Of a stretch of DNA of 64,000 nt, positions 1 to 8,280 are shown piece after piece (within the stretch, counting starts at the first letter, position 1; each line of letters begins with the position of its first letter). The position numbers were made by a program, and so were the translations under genes. This DNA comes from an uncultured Eubacteriaceae bacterium. GTDB lineage: Bacteria > Bacillota > Clostridia > Lachnospirales > CAG-274. Under the pieces are notes generated by a model, which was given only the letters and a program-made list of their open reading frames with translations, was not told the origin of the DNA and did no database searches. The DNA lies in contig CAMMIW010000003.1 of assembly GCA_946497035.1 (NCBI GenBank), positions 62,001-126,000 of the forward strand, in the 5' to 3' direction.

Positions 1-2
1 TA

Positions 3-956
3 AAAAACAATATGCAAACTATTTTGTTTTTAAATAGGCGTGGCCATTCTACCTTCATATCTTGCAGAAAATGTGGCTATGTTATGGAATGTAAAAATTG
101 TAACGTAAATTATACATACCATTTAAAAGATAACAAATTAAGGTGTCATTATTGTAACAATATTGAAAATGTGCCTAATGTTTGCCCTAATTGTAGCTCT
201 AATTATATAAAATATTTTGGTATAGGAACACAAAAAATAGAAGAACAAATAAAAAAATATTTTAATAATGCTAGAGTTATGCGAATGGATATGGACACAA
301 CATCTAAAAAAAATAGCCATCAAAATATTTTAGAAGATTTTAAAAACCATAAAGCAGATATATTAATAGGCACACAAATGATAGCTAAAGGGTTAGACTT
401 TCCTAAAGTAACTTTAGTAGGCGTTATAGCAGCAGATATAACATTAAACTCTGGTGATTATAAAAGCTCTGAAAATGCTTTTCAAATTTTAACACAGGTA
501 GCTGGTAGAGCTGGCAGATCAACTGTTAAAGGCAATGTTTTTATACAAACATATAATCCTGACCATTATAGCATAAAATTTGCTAAAAATAATGATTATA
601 TAGGCTTTTATAACAAAGAAATATTAGAAAGAAAAATAATGTTTTATCCACCTTTCTCTAACATATTTTTTATAATGATATGTGGAGATAATGAAAGCAA
701 CGTTATAAATGCTATAAATTTTTTACATAAAGTTATGTTATATTATAATCAAAAAACTAATTTTTATATATCAGATGTGGCTAAAGCAAATATTTATAAA
801 ATAAACAACCAATATAGATATAAAATAATAATAAAAGCAAAAGAAGAAACAAGGCTAAAAAATTTTGTTCTATATTGTATAAATATATTAAAAAATAAAA
901 TAGATACTAATAAAGTAACTATCATATTAAGTTTAAATCCTAATTATATAAGCTAA
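3..956 (+). CDS. priA: Primosomal protein N' (PriA helicase), C-terminal part, truncated by window edge
   Basis: This is the C-terminal 317 residues of the PriA DNA helicase, which reloads the replisome at stalled forks. The frame is open to the left edge, so the ATG at position 12 is an internal methionine and the true start lies outside the window. Visible hallmarks are the FLNRRG motif, a zinc-binding region with four CxxC-type pairs (CRKC, CKNC, CHYC, CPNC), the helicase motif around GTQMIAKGLDFP and the motif VI sequence QVAGRAGR. It is followed 37 bases later by def, then fmt, the usual clostridial order, so the three probably form one operon. The end is a normal TAA. The identification rests on family motifs and context, and I see nothing unusual apart from the edge truncation. 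Confidence 0.95.
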   Translation, partial: KNNMQTILFLNRRGHSTFISCRKCGYVMECKNCNVNYTYHLKDNKLRCHYCNNIENVPNVCPNCSSNYIKYFGIGTQKIEEQIKKYFNNARVMRMDMDTTSKKNSHQNILEDFKNHKADILIGTQMIAKGLDFPKVTLVGVIAADITLNSGDYKSSENAFQILTQVAGRAGRSTVKGNVFIQTYNPDHYSIKFAKNNDYIGFYNKEILERKIMFYPPFSNIFFIMICGDNESNVINAINFLHKVMLYYNQKTNFYISDVAKANIYKINNQYRYKIIIKAKEETRLKNFVLYCINILKNKIDTNKVTIILSLNPNYIS

Positions 957-993
957 ACTTAATATAAAAATGTAATTATAAGGAGGATAAAAA

Positions 994-1449
994 ATGGCAT
1001 TTAGAAAAATTAGATTATCTACAGATGAAGTACTTAGAAAAAAATCAAAAGAAGTAACAGAAATAAACGATAAAATATTAGAGCTTTTAGACGATATGGC
1101 AGACACTATGTATGATGCAAATGGCGTAGGCTTGGCAGCACCTCAAGTTGGTGTTCTTAGGAGAGTTGTTGTTATAGATATTGGCGAAGGGCTTATAGAG
1201 CTTATAAACCCTGTTATAATAGAAACAGACGGAGAACAATTTGGCGAAGAAGGCTGTCTTAGTTTCCCTGGTAAAGCAGGAGATGTTAGACGCCCTAACT
1301 ATTGTAAGGTAGAAGCTTTAAATAGATATGGGGAAAAAATAATAGTTAAAGGTGAAGAGCTTATGGCAAGAGCTTTATGTCACGAAATAGATCACCTAGA
1401 TGGTATACTTTATATAGACAAAGTAGAAGGCGTTATAGAAGATGTATAA
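994..1449 (+). CDS. def: Peptide deformylase
   Basis: Cytoplasmic metalloenzyme that removes the formyl group from the N-terminal methionine of new proteins. All three family motifs are present: GVGLAAPQV at residues 44-52, EGCLS at 86-90 (the Cys is a metal ligand) and HEIDH at 130-134 (two His ligands and the catalytic Glu). At 151 residues it is a typical short, type-1-like enzyme. A clear TAAGGAGG ribosome binding site lies about 8 bases before the ATG. The gene sits between priA and fmt, which makes the formyl group it later removes, so function and position agree. The stop is followed immediately by the ribosome binding site of fmt. Confidence 0.97.
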   Translation: MAFRKIRLSTDEVLRKKSKEVTEINDKILELLDDMADTMYDANGVGLAAPQVGVLRRVVVIDIGEGLIELINPVIIETDGEQFGEEGCLSFPGKAGDVRRPNYCKVEALNRYGEKIIVKGEELMARALCHEIDHLDGILYIDKVEGVIEDV

Positions 1450-1462
1450 GGAGTGATTTTTT

Positions 1463-2389
1463 ATGAATATAGTTTTTATGGGTACACCCGATTTTGCAGT
1501 AGAAACTTTAAAAAAGCTTATAGAAAAGCATAATGTAATAGCAGTTATATCTCAACCAGATAAACCTAAAGGTAGAGGTAAAAAGCTTGTTCATACACCA
1601 GTAAAACAATTTGCCCTTGATAATGGTATAGAAAAAATTTATCAACCTGAAAAAATAAGAGATGAAAATTTTGTTAAAGAGCTTGAAAGTTTAAATGCAG
1701 ATTTATTTGTTGTTGTAGCTTATGGCCAAATATTACCAGAATCTGTTTTAAATATACCAAAATATAGTTGTATTAATGTTCACGGTTCATTATTACCTAA
1801 ATATAGAGGTGCAGCGCCTATCCAATGGTCTATAATAAATGGTGAAGAAAAAACAGGTGTAACTATTATGTATATGGAAAAAGGTATGGATACAGGTGAT
1901 ATGATATTAAAAGAAGAAATAATTATAGAGCCAACAGAAACTTATAAAACATTACACGATAAAATGAGTATTGTAGGTGCAGATGCACTCATTAAAACCC
2001 TAGATTTAATAGAAAGCGGAAGTGTGACTCCTGAAAAACAAAATGATGAAGAAGCTACTTATGCACCTATGATAACTAAAGAAATGGGGCATATAGACTG
2101 GAATAATAGCTCTAAAGATATAATAAATTTAATAAGAGGTATTAATCCTATGCCTATGGCTTATACTATTTATAAAGATGAAACCTTTAAAATAAGCCAA
2201 GCCGAAGAAATTTTAGGTTATGATGGCAATATTGGTGAAATAGTAGATGTTACAAAAGATGGATTTATCGTAAAAACTAAAGATAGCTCAATAATTATAA
2301 AAGAAATGCAAGCTAAAGGTGGAAAAAGAATGAAAACTTCTGACTATTTAAGAGGCCACACTATTGAAAAAAATATAATATTATGTTAA
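1463..2389 (+). CDS. fmt: Methionyl-tRNA formyltransferase
   Basis: Transfers a formyl group from 10-formyl-tetrahydrofolate to initiator Met-tRNA. The 308 residues match the normal family length. The N-terminal hydrolase-like domain starts MNIVFMGTPDFAV, and the catalytic region carries the signature SLLPKYRGAAPIQW near residues 108-121, preceded by the conserved INVHGS. The C-terminal part is the smaller OB-fold domain that binds tRNA. The start codon is set by an AAGGAGTG site that overlaps the end of def, indicating translational coupling. It is the third gene of the priA-def-fmt group. Confidence 0.96.
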   Translation: MNIVFMGTPDFAVETLKKLIEKHNVIAVISQPDKPKGRGKKLVHTPVKQFALDNGIEKIYQPEKIRDENFVKELESLNADLFVVVAYGQILPESVLNIPKYSCINVHGSLLPKYRGAAPIQWSIINGEEKTGVTIMYMEKGMDTGDMILKEEIIIEPTETYKTLHDKMSIVGADALIKTLDLIESGSVTPEKQNDEEATYAPMITKEMGHIDWNNSSKDIINLIRGINPMPMAYTIYKDETFKISQAEEILGYDGNIGEIVDVTKDGFIVKTKDSSIIIKEMQAKGGKRMKTSDYLRGHTIEKNIILC

Positions 2390-2462
2390 AATACTCTTTA
2401 AGCTTAATTTTTATTTATATTAAATAAAAATTATATATAAATTTAAAAGGTTGGTGTTTATT

Positions 2463-3170
2463 ATGTATGGTTTTGGGATGTTTTTTGACCCTACAATGCT
2501 TATAATAATACCTGGCATAATTCTCTCAGGTATAGCACAAATGAAAATAAGCAGTGCTTATGGATATTACTCTCATATAAGTAATAGTAAGGGCTTAAGA
2601 GGTGCAGAAGTAGCTAAAGAGCTTTTAAGAATATCTGGTATCTCTGATGTTTCTGTAGAAATGGTAGGCGGAAGATTAAGCGATCATTATGATCCTACAA
2701 AAAAGGTTGTAAGATTATCTCAAGATGTTTATGGTGGAAGTAGCATTGCTTCTTTAAGTGTTGCAGCTCACGAGGTAGGCCATGCTATACAACATCATTA
2801 TGGTTATGTTCCCCTCTCTATTAGAAGTAGCATAGCACCTATTGTAGGTATTAGCTCTAATTTATCTTGGTTTTTAATAACTATAGGTTTACTATTTGGT
2901 TTTATGAGTAGTAACCTTTTAATATTAAAAATAGGTATATTTTTATTTACTATTGTAGTTCTTTTTCAATTAATAACTTTACCTGTAGAGTTTAACGCAT
3001 CTAAAAGAGCTTTAGATATGTTAGAAGAATATTCTTTCTTACAAAAAAATGAAATAAGTGGCTCTAAAAAAGTTTTAAGTGCCGCTGCTTTAACTTATGT
3101 TGCCGCTGCTTTAACAGGTATATTACAATTATTAAGACTTTTAGTTATTTTAAATAATAGAGAAGAATAA
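2463..3170 (+). CDS. YugP-type membrane zinc metallopeptidase
   Basis: A 235-residue integral membrane protein of the zinc peptidase family that includes Bacillus YugP. The HEVGH motif, near residue 106 inside SVAAHEVGHAIQHH, supplies two zinc ligands and the catalytic Glu. There is an N-terminal membrane segment (TMLIIIPGIILSGI) and at least two more after the active site. In-frame TTG (2451) and GTG (2454) codons lie upstream, but they overlap or sit too close to the AAAAGG site, so I choose the ATG at 2463. It is the last gene before a strong terminator. In many clostridia this position is followed by rsmB and other operon members; here the unit ends. The substrate is not known. Confidence 0.85.
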   Translation: MYGFGMFFDPTMLIIIPGIILSGIAQMKISSAYGYYSHISNSKGLRGAEVAKELLRISGISDVSVEMVGGRLSDHYDPTKKVVRLSQDVYGGSSIASLSVAAHEVGHAIQHHYGYVPLSIRSSIAPIVGISSNLSWFLITIGLLFGFMSSNLLILKIGIFLFTIVVLFQLITLPVEFNASKRALDMLEEYSFLQKNEISGSKKVLSAAALTYVAAALTGILQLLRLLVILNNREE

Positions 3171-3207
3171 AAAAAGGTTGTAGACAAAGTCTACAACCTT
3201 TTTTTAT
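3171..3207. terminator. Bidirectional intrinsic terminator after the yugP-like gene
   Basis: A perfect 15-bp stem with the arms AAAAAGGTTGTAGAC and GTCTACAACCTTTTT, an AAA loop, and a run of seven T. It starts one base after the peptidase stop codon and can also end the convergent aspartate kinase transcript. Its TGTAGA/TCTACA core recurs in several other terminators of the window. Confidence 0.92.
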
Positions 3208-3301
3208 ACCTAGTAAAATAGAATGTAGGCAATATTAATACATATTTACCCTAACATTTTATTTGTATTACCAATAATAATCCACTATTTATTATAAAAA
3301 A

Positions 3302-4504
3302 CTATTTTACAAATTTATCGTGTATAGCATTAGCGGCACGCTCCGCATCTCTTTCATCAACTAAGACAGATATTTTTATTTCAGATGTAGAAATCATATT
3401 AACATTTATAGCAGATGAAAATAATGCTTCAAATAAATCTGATGCTACACCAGAGTTTGTATCCATACCTGCACCAACTATAGATACTTTAGCTATAGTT
3501 TCGTCGTGGCTAATGCTTTCAAAAGGTACTTTACCTTTTAAATCTTCTAGAGCTACAAGTGCTTGTTCAAGCTCTTCTCTTGCAACGGTAAAAGATATAT
3601 CTTTTGTGCTATCTCTACCAATAGACTGAAGAATTATATCTACACTAACTTTAAATTTTGATAAGTTTGAAAATATTTTAAAAGCCATCCCTGGAACATC
3701 TGGCACACCTATAACAGATATTCTAGCAACATTTTTATCAATAGCCACACCAGTAACAATCATCTTTTCCACAAAAGCTTCCTCCTTTACGACAGTTCCT
3801 TCTGCATCTGTTAAGCTAGAACGAACCACCAAATTTACGTTATATTTTTTAGCTAGCTCTACCGAACGGTTGTGTAAAACTTTAGCACCTAAAGATGCAA
3901 GCTCTAACATCTCGTCATAGCTAATAACTTCTAGTTTTTTAGCATTTTTTATAATCCTTGGATCACCTGTATAAACACCATCTACATCTGTAAAAATTTC
4001 GCATAAATCAGCTTTTAATGTAGCAGCGAGGGCAACGGCAGAAGTATCAGAGCCACCTCTACCAAGGGTTGTTATATCGCCATATTTGTTTATACCTTGA
4101 AAGCCGGTTATAATAACAATATTTTTTTTATCAAGCTCTGCTTGTATTCTACTAGTATTTATACTTTTTATCCTTGCATTGCCATAAGTGGATGTAGCAC
4201 TGATGTTACATTGTGTGGCATTTAAAGATATTGCAGGATAACCCATAGCGTGTATAGCCATAGCCATCAAGGCAACGGACTGTTGTTCACCAGTGGCAAG
4301 AAGCATATCCATCTCACGCTTAGAATATTTAGGATTTATCTCTTTAGCTTTTTCTATAAGCTCATCTGTGGTATCTCCTTGAGCAGAAAGCACAACAACA
4401 ACTTTATTACCTTTGTCATATTCATCTACTATTCTTTTAGCAGCGTTTCTAACTCTTTCTGCATTGGCAACAGAAGTTCCGCCAAATTTTTTAACAATTA
4501 ACAA
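3302..4504 (-). CDS. lysC: Aspartate kinase (monofunctional, ACT-domain regulated)
   Basis: Phosphorylates aspartate, the first step towards lysine, threonine, methionine and diaminopimelate for peptidoglycan. The 400 residues comprise an N-terminal amino-acid-kinase domain (KFGGTSV near residue 6, the GRGGSDTSA loop near 150, FTDVDGVYTGDPR near 175) and two C-terminal ACT domains (FSNLSKFKVSVDII; MISTSEIKISVLVD) expected to bind the feedback inhibitor. The start is a TTG: an in-frame TAA lies directly upstream and an AAGGGGG site sits 8 bases before it, so no ATG is possible without losing the conserved N-terminus. I found no lysine-riboswitch core in the roughly 240 AT-rich bases upstream (4505-4743). 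Which amino acid inhibits it cannot be read from the sequence. Confidence 0.93.
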   Translation of the reverse strand: MLIVKKFGGTSVANAERVRNAAKRIVDEYDKGNKVVVVLSAQGDTTDELIEKAKEINPKYSKREMDMLLATGEQQSVALMAMAIHAMGYPAISLNATQCNISATSTYGNARIKSINTSRIQAELDKKNIVIITGFQGINKYGDITTLGRGGSDTSAVALAATLKADLCEIFTDVDGVYTGDPRIIKNAKKLEVISYDEMLELASLGAKVLHNRSVELAKKYNVNLVVRSSLTDAEGTVVKEEAFVEKMIVTGVAIDKNVARISVIGVPDVPGMAFKIFSNLSKFKVSVDIILQSIGRDSTKDISFTVAREELEQALVALEDLKGKVPFESISHDETIAKVSIVGAGMDTNSGVASDLFEALFSSAINVNMISTSEIKISVLVDERDAERAANAIHDKFVK

Positions 4505-4743
4505 TTATTTAACCCCCTTCATATTTGGATATATTAATAATTTTAAAAAACATATTTTTTATAGTATAAGGTATTTTATCAAATTTATCAATAATTAATA
4601 ATAATTTTATTAAAAATATCATAAACTATTAATTTATAATTATCCTTATATTTATTTTTATGAATAATATATATAAAAAGTACCTTTTATTTACTATTTA
4701 GTTAATATTTTTAACTTATATTTTTATTTATTTTCAAATTTTT

Positions 4744-5424
4744 TTACATATTATATAAATATTTTAAAAATAATATAGAGGCATCTATATTTTTACTATT
4801 TGCAAGTATAGAAAAATATATAGGACCTGCCACATAAACACTCTCTTTTATAACAGGTGCATTAGAAACATCAAGAGCATATGCCCTTTCCACACCATCA
4901 ATACCAGTTTTATAAACTAAGTTTTCTTTTAATTTTTCTAATAAATCTGGTGGTAAAGTTTGTTCTAAGTCTGCTAAAATATCTTGGTTACAAAAATGAT
5001 TTATAAAATATTCTTCTGTAACTAATACATCTAATAGCTGTGCGGCTATCATAGCATTAGTTTTTGCTAAATATTCCATACCATTTACTATTACACCATC
5101 TTTTAATATTACGCTAACATTGGTGCTTAGCTCCCAATGATCACCTGTTTTTTCAAAACCAGCATATGTATTAAACTCGTTATAAATTTTATCATAAGCC
5201 TCACTTGTTACAGGCTTATTTAAAAATATAGCATTAAAAACCGCATCTTTTTTAAAAAACATATTAAATATTATAGAACCTAAAATAGCTGCAACAAGCA
5301 ATGTAAGAAAAATTTGTATACCATAATATTCCTTTATATACCACATTTTATCTTTAAAAGACATTTTTTTTAATTTTTCTATTTCTGTTTTAACATTCTC
5401 TTTAAAAGATTTTTTTTCTAACAT
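4744..5424 (-). CDS. Unknown single-pass membrane protein
   Basis: A 226-residue protein I cannot assign to a named family. It starts MLEKKSFKEN at an ATG preceded by GGAGGAAAAA. A longer frame runs upstream to 5520 but lacks a ribosome binding site there. A short basic N-terminal part (about residues 1-34) is followed by one hydrophobic helix (GIQIFLTLLVAAILGSIIF) and a roughly 170-residue soluble domain that should lie outside the membrane. The soluble part has several GxxYF-like turns near the C-terminus (VAGPIYFSILAN). It follows nothing obvious functionally and is divergent from yaaA. The 4505-4743 gap downstream is AT-rich and holds no feature I can defend. Confidence 0.6.
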   Translation of the reverse strand: MLEKKSFKENVKTEIEKLKKMSFKDKMWYIKEYYGIQIFLTLLVAAILGSIIFNMFFKKDAVFNAIFLNKPVTSEAYDKIYNEFNTYAGFEKTGDHWELSTNVSVILKDGVIVNGMEYLAKTNAMIAAQLLDVLVTEEYFINHFCNQDILADLEQTLPPDLLEKLKENLVYKTGIDGVERAYALDVSNAPVIKESVYVAGPIYFSILANSKNIDASILFLKYLYNM

Positions 5425-5513
5425 ATTTTTTCCTCCATAAATAAAATGAATCTTAAATATTATAGCATAAATATATATTATAAAAAATAAATAATTTGTA
5501 AAATTTTTTAAAC

Positions 5514-5542
5514 TTGACAAAATATTATAAAATAACTATTAT
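5514..5542 (+). promoter_or_regulatory. Sigma-A promoter for yaaA
   Basis: TTGACA at 5514-5519, a 17-base spacer, and TATTAT at 5537-5542, about 40 bases before the yaaA start codon. Confidence 0.7.
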
Positions 5543-5582
5543 TAAACTATAACTTTTTATAAAAAATAGAAAAGGTGATTTT

Positions 5583-6320
5583 ATGGTTATTATTTTATCT
5601 CCTGCAAAAAATATGAATATTAACTCTTTTGAAAACTTTGATTTTGAAAAGCCAATATTTATCCAAGAGATAGAAAAAATAAATAGTTTTCTTAATAAAC
5701 TAGAGCCCCATCATATTCAGTCTATTATGAAGGTAAATAACGATATTACCCTTAAAACTTTTGCAAATATTAAAGATTTTAATATTAATAATGAAGGCCA
5801 CGCTTTAAATAGCTATGATGGGTTAGTTTTTAAAAATATTGGGGTAGATAATTTTACATATGAAGATATAGCTTTTGCTAATAAACATTTAAGAATATTA
5901 AGCGGGCTTTATGGTGTTTTAAGTCCTCTTACAGCTATAAAACCTTATAGGTTAGAGATAGGTTGTAAATTAGAAATAGACGATAACAAAAATTTATATA
6001 AATTTTGGCAAGATAAAATTTATAAACAAATTATTAACCTAAATATGCCTATAATAAATTTAGCATCTAAAGAATATAGTAAAACTATAACAAATTATTT
6101 AAAAGATAGTGATAAATTTATAAATATAGATTTTTTAATTTTTAAAAATGGAAAATATAAATCTGTTGCCACATCTGCTAAAATGGCTAGAGGCCAAATG
6201 ACAAGATATATTATAAAAAATAAAATAACAGATGTAAGCTTATTAAAAGATTTTTACTATGACATTTATCAATATAACGAAAATTTATCTAGCCAAAATA
6301 ATTTAATATTTACTAATTGA
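5583..6320 (+). CDS. yaaA: YaaA/DUF328 family peroxide-stress protein
   Basis: A 245-residue member of the YaaA (DUF328) family. In E. coli the homologue limits free iron and oxidative DNA damage under peroxide stress and binds DNA. The opening ILSPAKNMN, the central LSGLYGVLSPLTAIKPYRLEIG block and the late ARGQMTRY motif are the family's conserved signatures. An AAAAGGTGATT site precedes the ATG. It has its own promoter and is followed by a bcp-type peroxiredoxin 17 bases downstream, so the two form a small oxidative-stress unit, which fits an anaerobe coping with oxygen. Molecular activity is known only from distant homologues. Confidence 0.92.
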   Translation: MVIILSPAKNMNINSFENFDFEKPIFIQEIEKINSFLNKLEPHHIQSIMKVNNDITLKTFANIKDFNINNEGHALNSYDGLVFKNIGVDNFTYEDIAFANKHLRILSGLYGVLSPLTAIKPYRLEIGCKLEIDDNKNLYKFWQDKIYKQIINLNMPIINLASKEYSKTITNYLKDSDKFINIDFLIFKNGKYKSVATSAKMARGQMTRYIIKNKITDVSLLKDFYYDIYQYNENLSSQNNLIFTN

Positions 6321-6337
6321 GAAAGGAATGTGATAAT

Positions 6338-6796
6338 ATGTTAAATATAGGTGATAAAGCTCCAAATTTTACATTACCAGATAAAGATGGTAATTTAGTT
6401 AGTTTAAGTGATTTTTTAGGAAAAAAAGTGGTGGTATATTTTTACCCTAAAGATAATACACCTGGCTGTACAAAACAGGCTTGTGGTTTTTCTGAAAATA
6501 TAGAAGAATTTGAAAAAAATAACACAGTTATTTTAGGTATAAGTAAAGATAGCCAAAAAGCTCATAAAAATTTTATTGAAAAACAAAATCTAAAAATAAC
6601 TCTTTTATCTGACGTAGAAAAACAAGCTATAGAAGCTTACGGAGTTTGGCAAGAGAAAAAACTTTATGGAAAAGTTAGTATGGGCATTGTAAGAACAACT
6701 TTTATTATAGACGAAAATGGCAATATTGAAAAAATATTTGATAAAGTTAAAGCTGCTCAAAATGCTCAAGAAACTATTGATTATATAAAAGGATAG
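6338..6796 (+). CDS. bcp: Thioredoxin-dependent peroxiredoxin, Bcp/PrxQ type
   Basis: Reduces hydrogen and organic peroxides using thioredoxin. The 152-residue protein has the peroxiredoxin active site TPGCTKQACGF: the first Cys is peroxidatic, and the second, five residues on, is the resolving Cys typical of the atypical 2-Cys PrxQ class. The frame is open upstream to a TTG at 6317, but that overlaps the stop of yaaA and has no good site. The ATG at 6338 has GAAAGGAATG before it and gives the usual N-terminus MLNIGDKAPNFTLPD. Probably co-transcribed with yaaA. Confidence 0.93.
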   Translation: MLNIGDKAPNFTLPDKDGNLVSLSDFLGKKVVVYFYPKDNTPGCTKQACGFSENIEEFEKNNTVILGISKDSQKAHKNFIEKQNLKITLLSDVEKQAIEAYGVWQEKKLYGKVSMGIVRTTFIIDENGNIEKIFDKVKAAQNAQETIDYIKG

Positions 6797-6829
6797 AATT
6801 ATTTATAAATATAAAGAAAGGATAAAATT

Positions 6830-7471
6830 ATGAATACTATAATTTATAGAAAGATATGTAAAAAAGATTATAGTTATATAAAAGATATGATGAATGAAAA
6901 CTTTCATTTATATGAATATATAGAGGATGAAAGAGTTTTAAAAACTTTTTTAAATTCATATTTGTATAGTTGTTTAGCAGAAAAAACATTCAATGTTGTA
7001 GCAGAAAAAGATAATAAAGTTGTTGGGGTAATAATGGGCAATACCAAAAAACAATATAAGTTATATAAATCTATTCCATATATTATTAAAAGTTATTATT
7101 ATATATTATTAACGTTTTTAAAATCAAAAATTTATAATACTAATATAAAACAATATAAAGGTATTACTAAAATATATAAAGATCTTATGAAAAAGGCTGA
7201 TAAAAAATTTGACGGTGTTTTAACTGTTTTTGTAGTATCAAAAGAGTGTCAAGGTTATGGTATAGGTAAAAAATTACTATCTTATTTTTTTGACTATGAA
7301 AAACAAAATAACGTAAAAAATATATATGTTTATACTGATTCTAAATGTAACTATAAATTTTATGATATCCAAGGATTTAATAAAATAAATGAAGACACTT
7401 TTAATGTTAAAACTAATAATAATCAGTTTTATTTAAACATTTTTTTATATGAATATAATTTTTTTAATTAA
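6830..7471 (+). CDS. GNAT-family N-acetyltransferase
   Basis: A 213-residue protein with the GNAT acetyl-CoA binding motif near residues 142-152 (ECQGYGIGKKLL, the QxxGxG loop) and the typical following helix and FYDIQGF strand. The acceptor substrate cannot be predicted. The first 130 residues contain an unusual Tyr/Lys-rich stretch (YIIKSYYYILLTFLKSK) that may be an inserted helix. A GAAAGGATAAAATT site precedes the ATG. It lies 33 bases after bcp and could share its transcript. The gene is followed by an unpaired, AT-rich gap with a weak terminator. Confidence 0.75.
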   Translation: MNTIIYRKICKKDYSYIKDMMNENFHLYEYIEDERVLKTFLNSYLYSCLAEKTFNVVAEKDNKVVGVIMGNTKKQYKLYKSIPYIIKSYYYILLTFLKSKIYNTNIKQYKGITKIYKDLMKKADKKFDGVLTVFVVSKECQGYGIGKKLLSYFFDYEKQNNVKNIYVYTDSKCNYKFYDIQGFNKINEDTFNVKTNNNQFYLNIFLYEYNFFN

Positions 7472-7563
7472 ACAAATCTATTTTTTAATTATTTTAGTAA
7501 AATTAATCCCCTACTCCCTTAATAAAGTTATCTATATATATTTATCATAAAGATATTAAAAAT

Positions 7564-7598
7564 AAAGATAAGGATGAATAAGTTCTTATCTTTGTTTT
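7564..7598 (+). terminator. Putative terminator downstream of the GNAT gene
   Basis: Inverted repeat AAAGATAAG ... CTTATCTTT with a 12-base loop followed by GTTTTTA. The rest of the 315-base gap between 7472 and the marR start holds this hairpin, a half operator site (ACTAAC at 7661-7666) and the marR promoter; I see no gene in it. Confidence 0.5.
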
Positions 7599-7723
7599 TA
7601 TGTTAAAATATATTTGAGCCCTACTACTACTAATATTGATAATAATATATTATAAAATGTACTAACATTTATTATATAAACTATGTTTTTAAATTATAAA
7701 ACATAAAAATATTATTTTTTCTA

Positions 7724-7752
7724 TTGACAATATAAATTTTATAAAATATAAT
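7724..7752 (+). promoter_or_regulatory. Consensus sigma-A promoter of the marR-ABC exporter operon
   Basis: A perfect TTGACA (7724-7729), a 17-base spacer and a perfect TATAAT (7747-7752). The palindromic operator begins on the very next base, so a bound repressor would cover the transcription start. Confidence 0.9.
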
Positions 7753-7766
7753 GTTAGTACACTAAC
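7753..7766. promoter_or_regulatory. MarR operator, copy 1
   Basis: Perfect palindrome GTTAGTACACTAAC (GTTAGT, two bases, ACTAAC) placed directly after the -10 box. The same arms in the same flanking context (ATAATGTTAGT..ACTAACAAA) occur again in front of the exporter genes. The obvious candidate ligand is the MarR protein encoded just downstream. Confidence 0.8.
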
Positions 7767-7786
7767 AAATGAAGTGGAGGTTTTTT

Positions 7787-8233
7787 ATGAGCAACAATAA
7801 ATGTAATAAAGAAACTGTTATTTTTAAAATAAGAAATGTATCTAACCTTATGAAAAGACGCGCCGAAGAAATTATTAATCAAAACCATGAATATAATTTA
7901 ACAAGCAGGCATATAGTTGTAGCTAAATATTTACACGAAAACCAACATAAAGATATTTTTCAGAAAGATATAGAAGAACAATTTTGTATAAGACGTTCTA
8001 CAGTTACATCAATATTAAACCTTATGGAAAAAAATGGTATGATAAGGCGTGAGCGTGTAGAATGTGATGCAAGGCTTAAAAAAATTGTTTTGACAGATAA
8101 AGCTAAAGCTATCCACAATAAAATTGTTTCTCAAATGTTAGATATGGAAGACATGATTTTAAAAGGCATAGATGATAACGAGCTTAAACAATTTCATAAA
8201 ACATTAGAAAAAATTAAAAATAATATTAGCTGA
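7787..8233 (+). CDS. MarR-family transcriptional regulator
   Basis: A 148-residue winged-helix repressor. The recognition-helix region EEQFCIRRSTVTSILNLMEKNGMIRRE (about residues 62-89) and the wing VECDARLKKIVLTDKAK are typical of MarR. The frame is open to an ATG at 7769, but a GTGGAGG site at 7774-7780 lies inside that extension and selects the ATG at 7787 (MSNNKCNKE). MarR proteins usually repress themselves and a neighbouring exporter and are released by small lipophilic or toxic ligands. Here a consensus promoter with a palindrome at the start site and a repeat of the palindrome before the exporter support that. The ligand is unknown. Confidence 0.92.
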   Translation: MSNNKCNKETVIFKIRNVSNLMKRRAEEIINQNHEYNLTSRHIVVAKYLHENQHKDIFQKDIEEQFCIRRSTVTSILNLMEKNGMIRRERVECDARLKKIVLTDKAKAIHNKIVSQMLDMEDMILKGIDDNELKQFHKTLEKIKNNIS

Positions 8234-8250
8234 AATTTTTTAAACATAAT

Positions 8251-8264
8251 GTTAGTTTACTAAC
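8251..8264. promoter_or_regulatory. MarR operator, copy 2
   Basis: GTTAGTTTACTAAC, identical to copy 1 except for the two central bases, and with the same ATAAT before and ACAAA after it. It lies between marR and the first exporter gene, 16 bases before that start codon. No good -35 box is visible, so it may act as a roadblock or control a weak internal promoter. Confidence 0.75.
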
Positions 8265-8280
8265 AAAAAGGAGGTAATTT

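Noticed and set aside
12..956. ATG at 12 as the start of priA
   Set aside because: The frame is open to the window edge and the conserved PriA sequence is already in mid-domain, so the gene is only truncated by the window.
4505..4743. Lysine riboswitch upstream of aspartate kinase
   Set aside because: I saw none of the conserved core sequences; the region is plain AT-rich DNA and the gene has a simple ribosome binding site.
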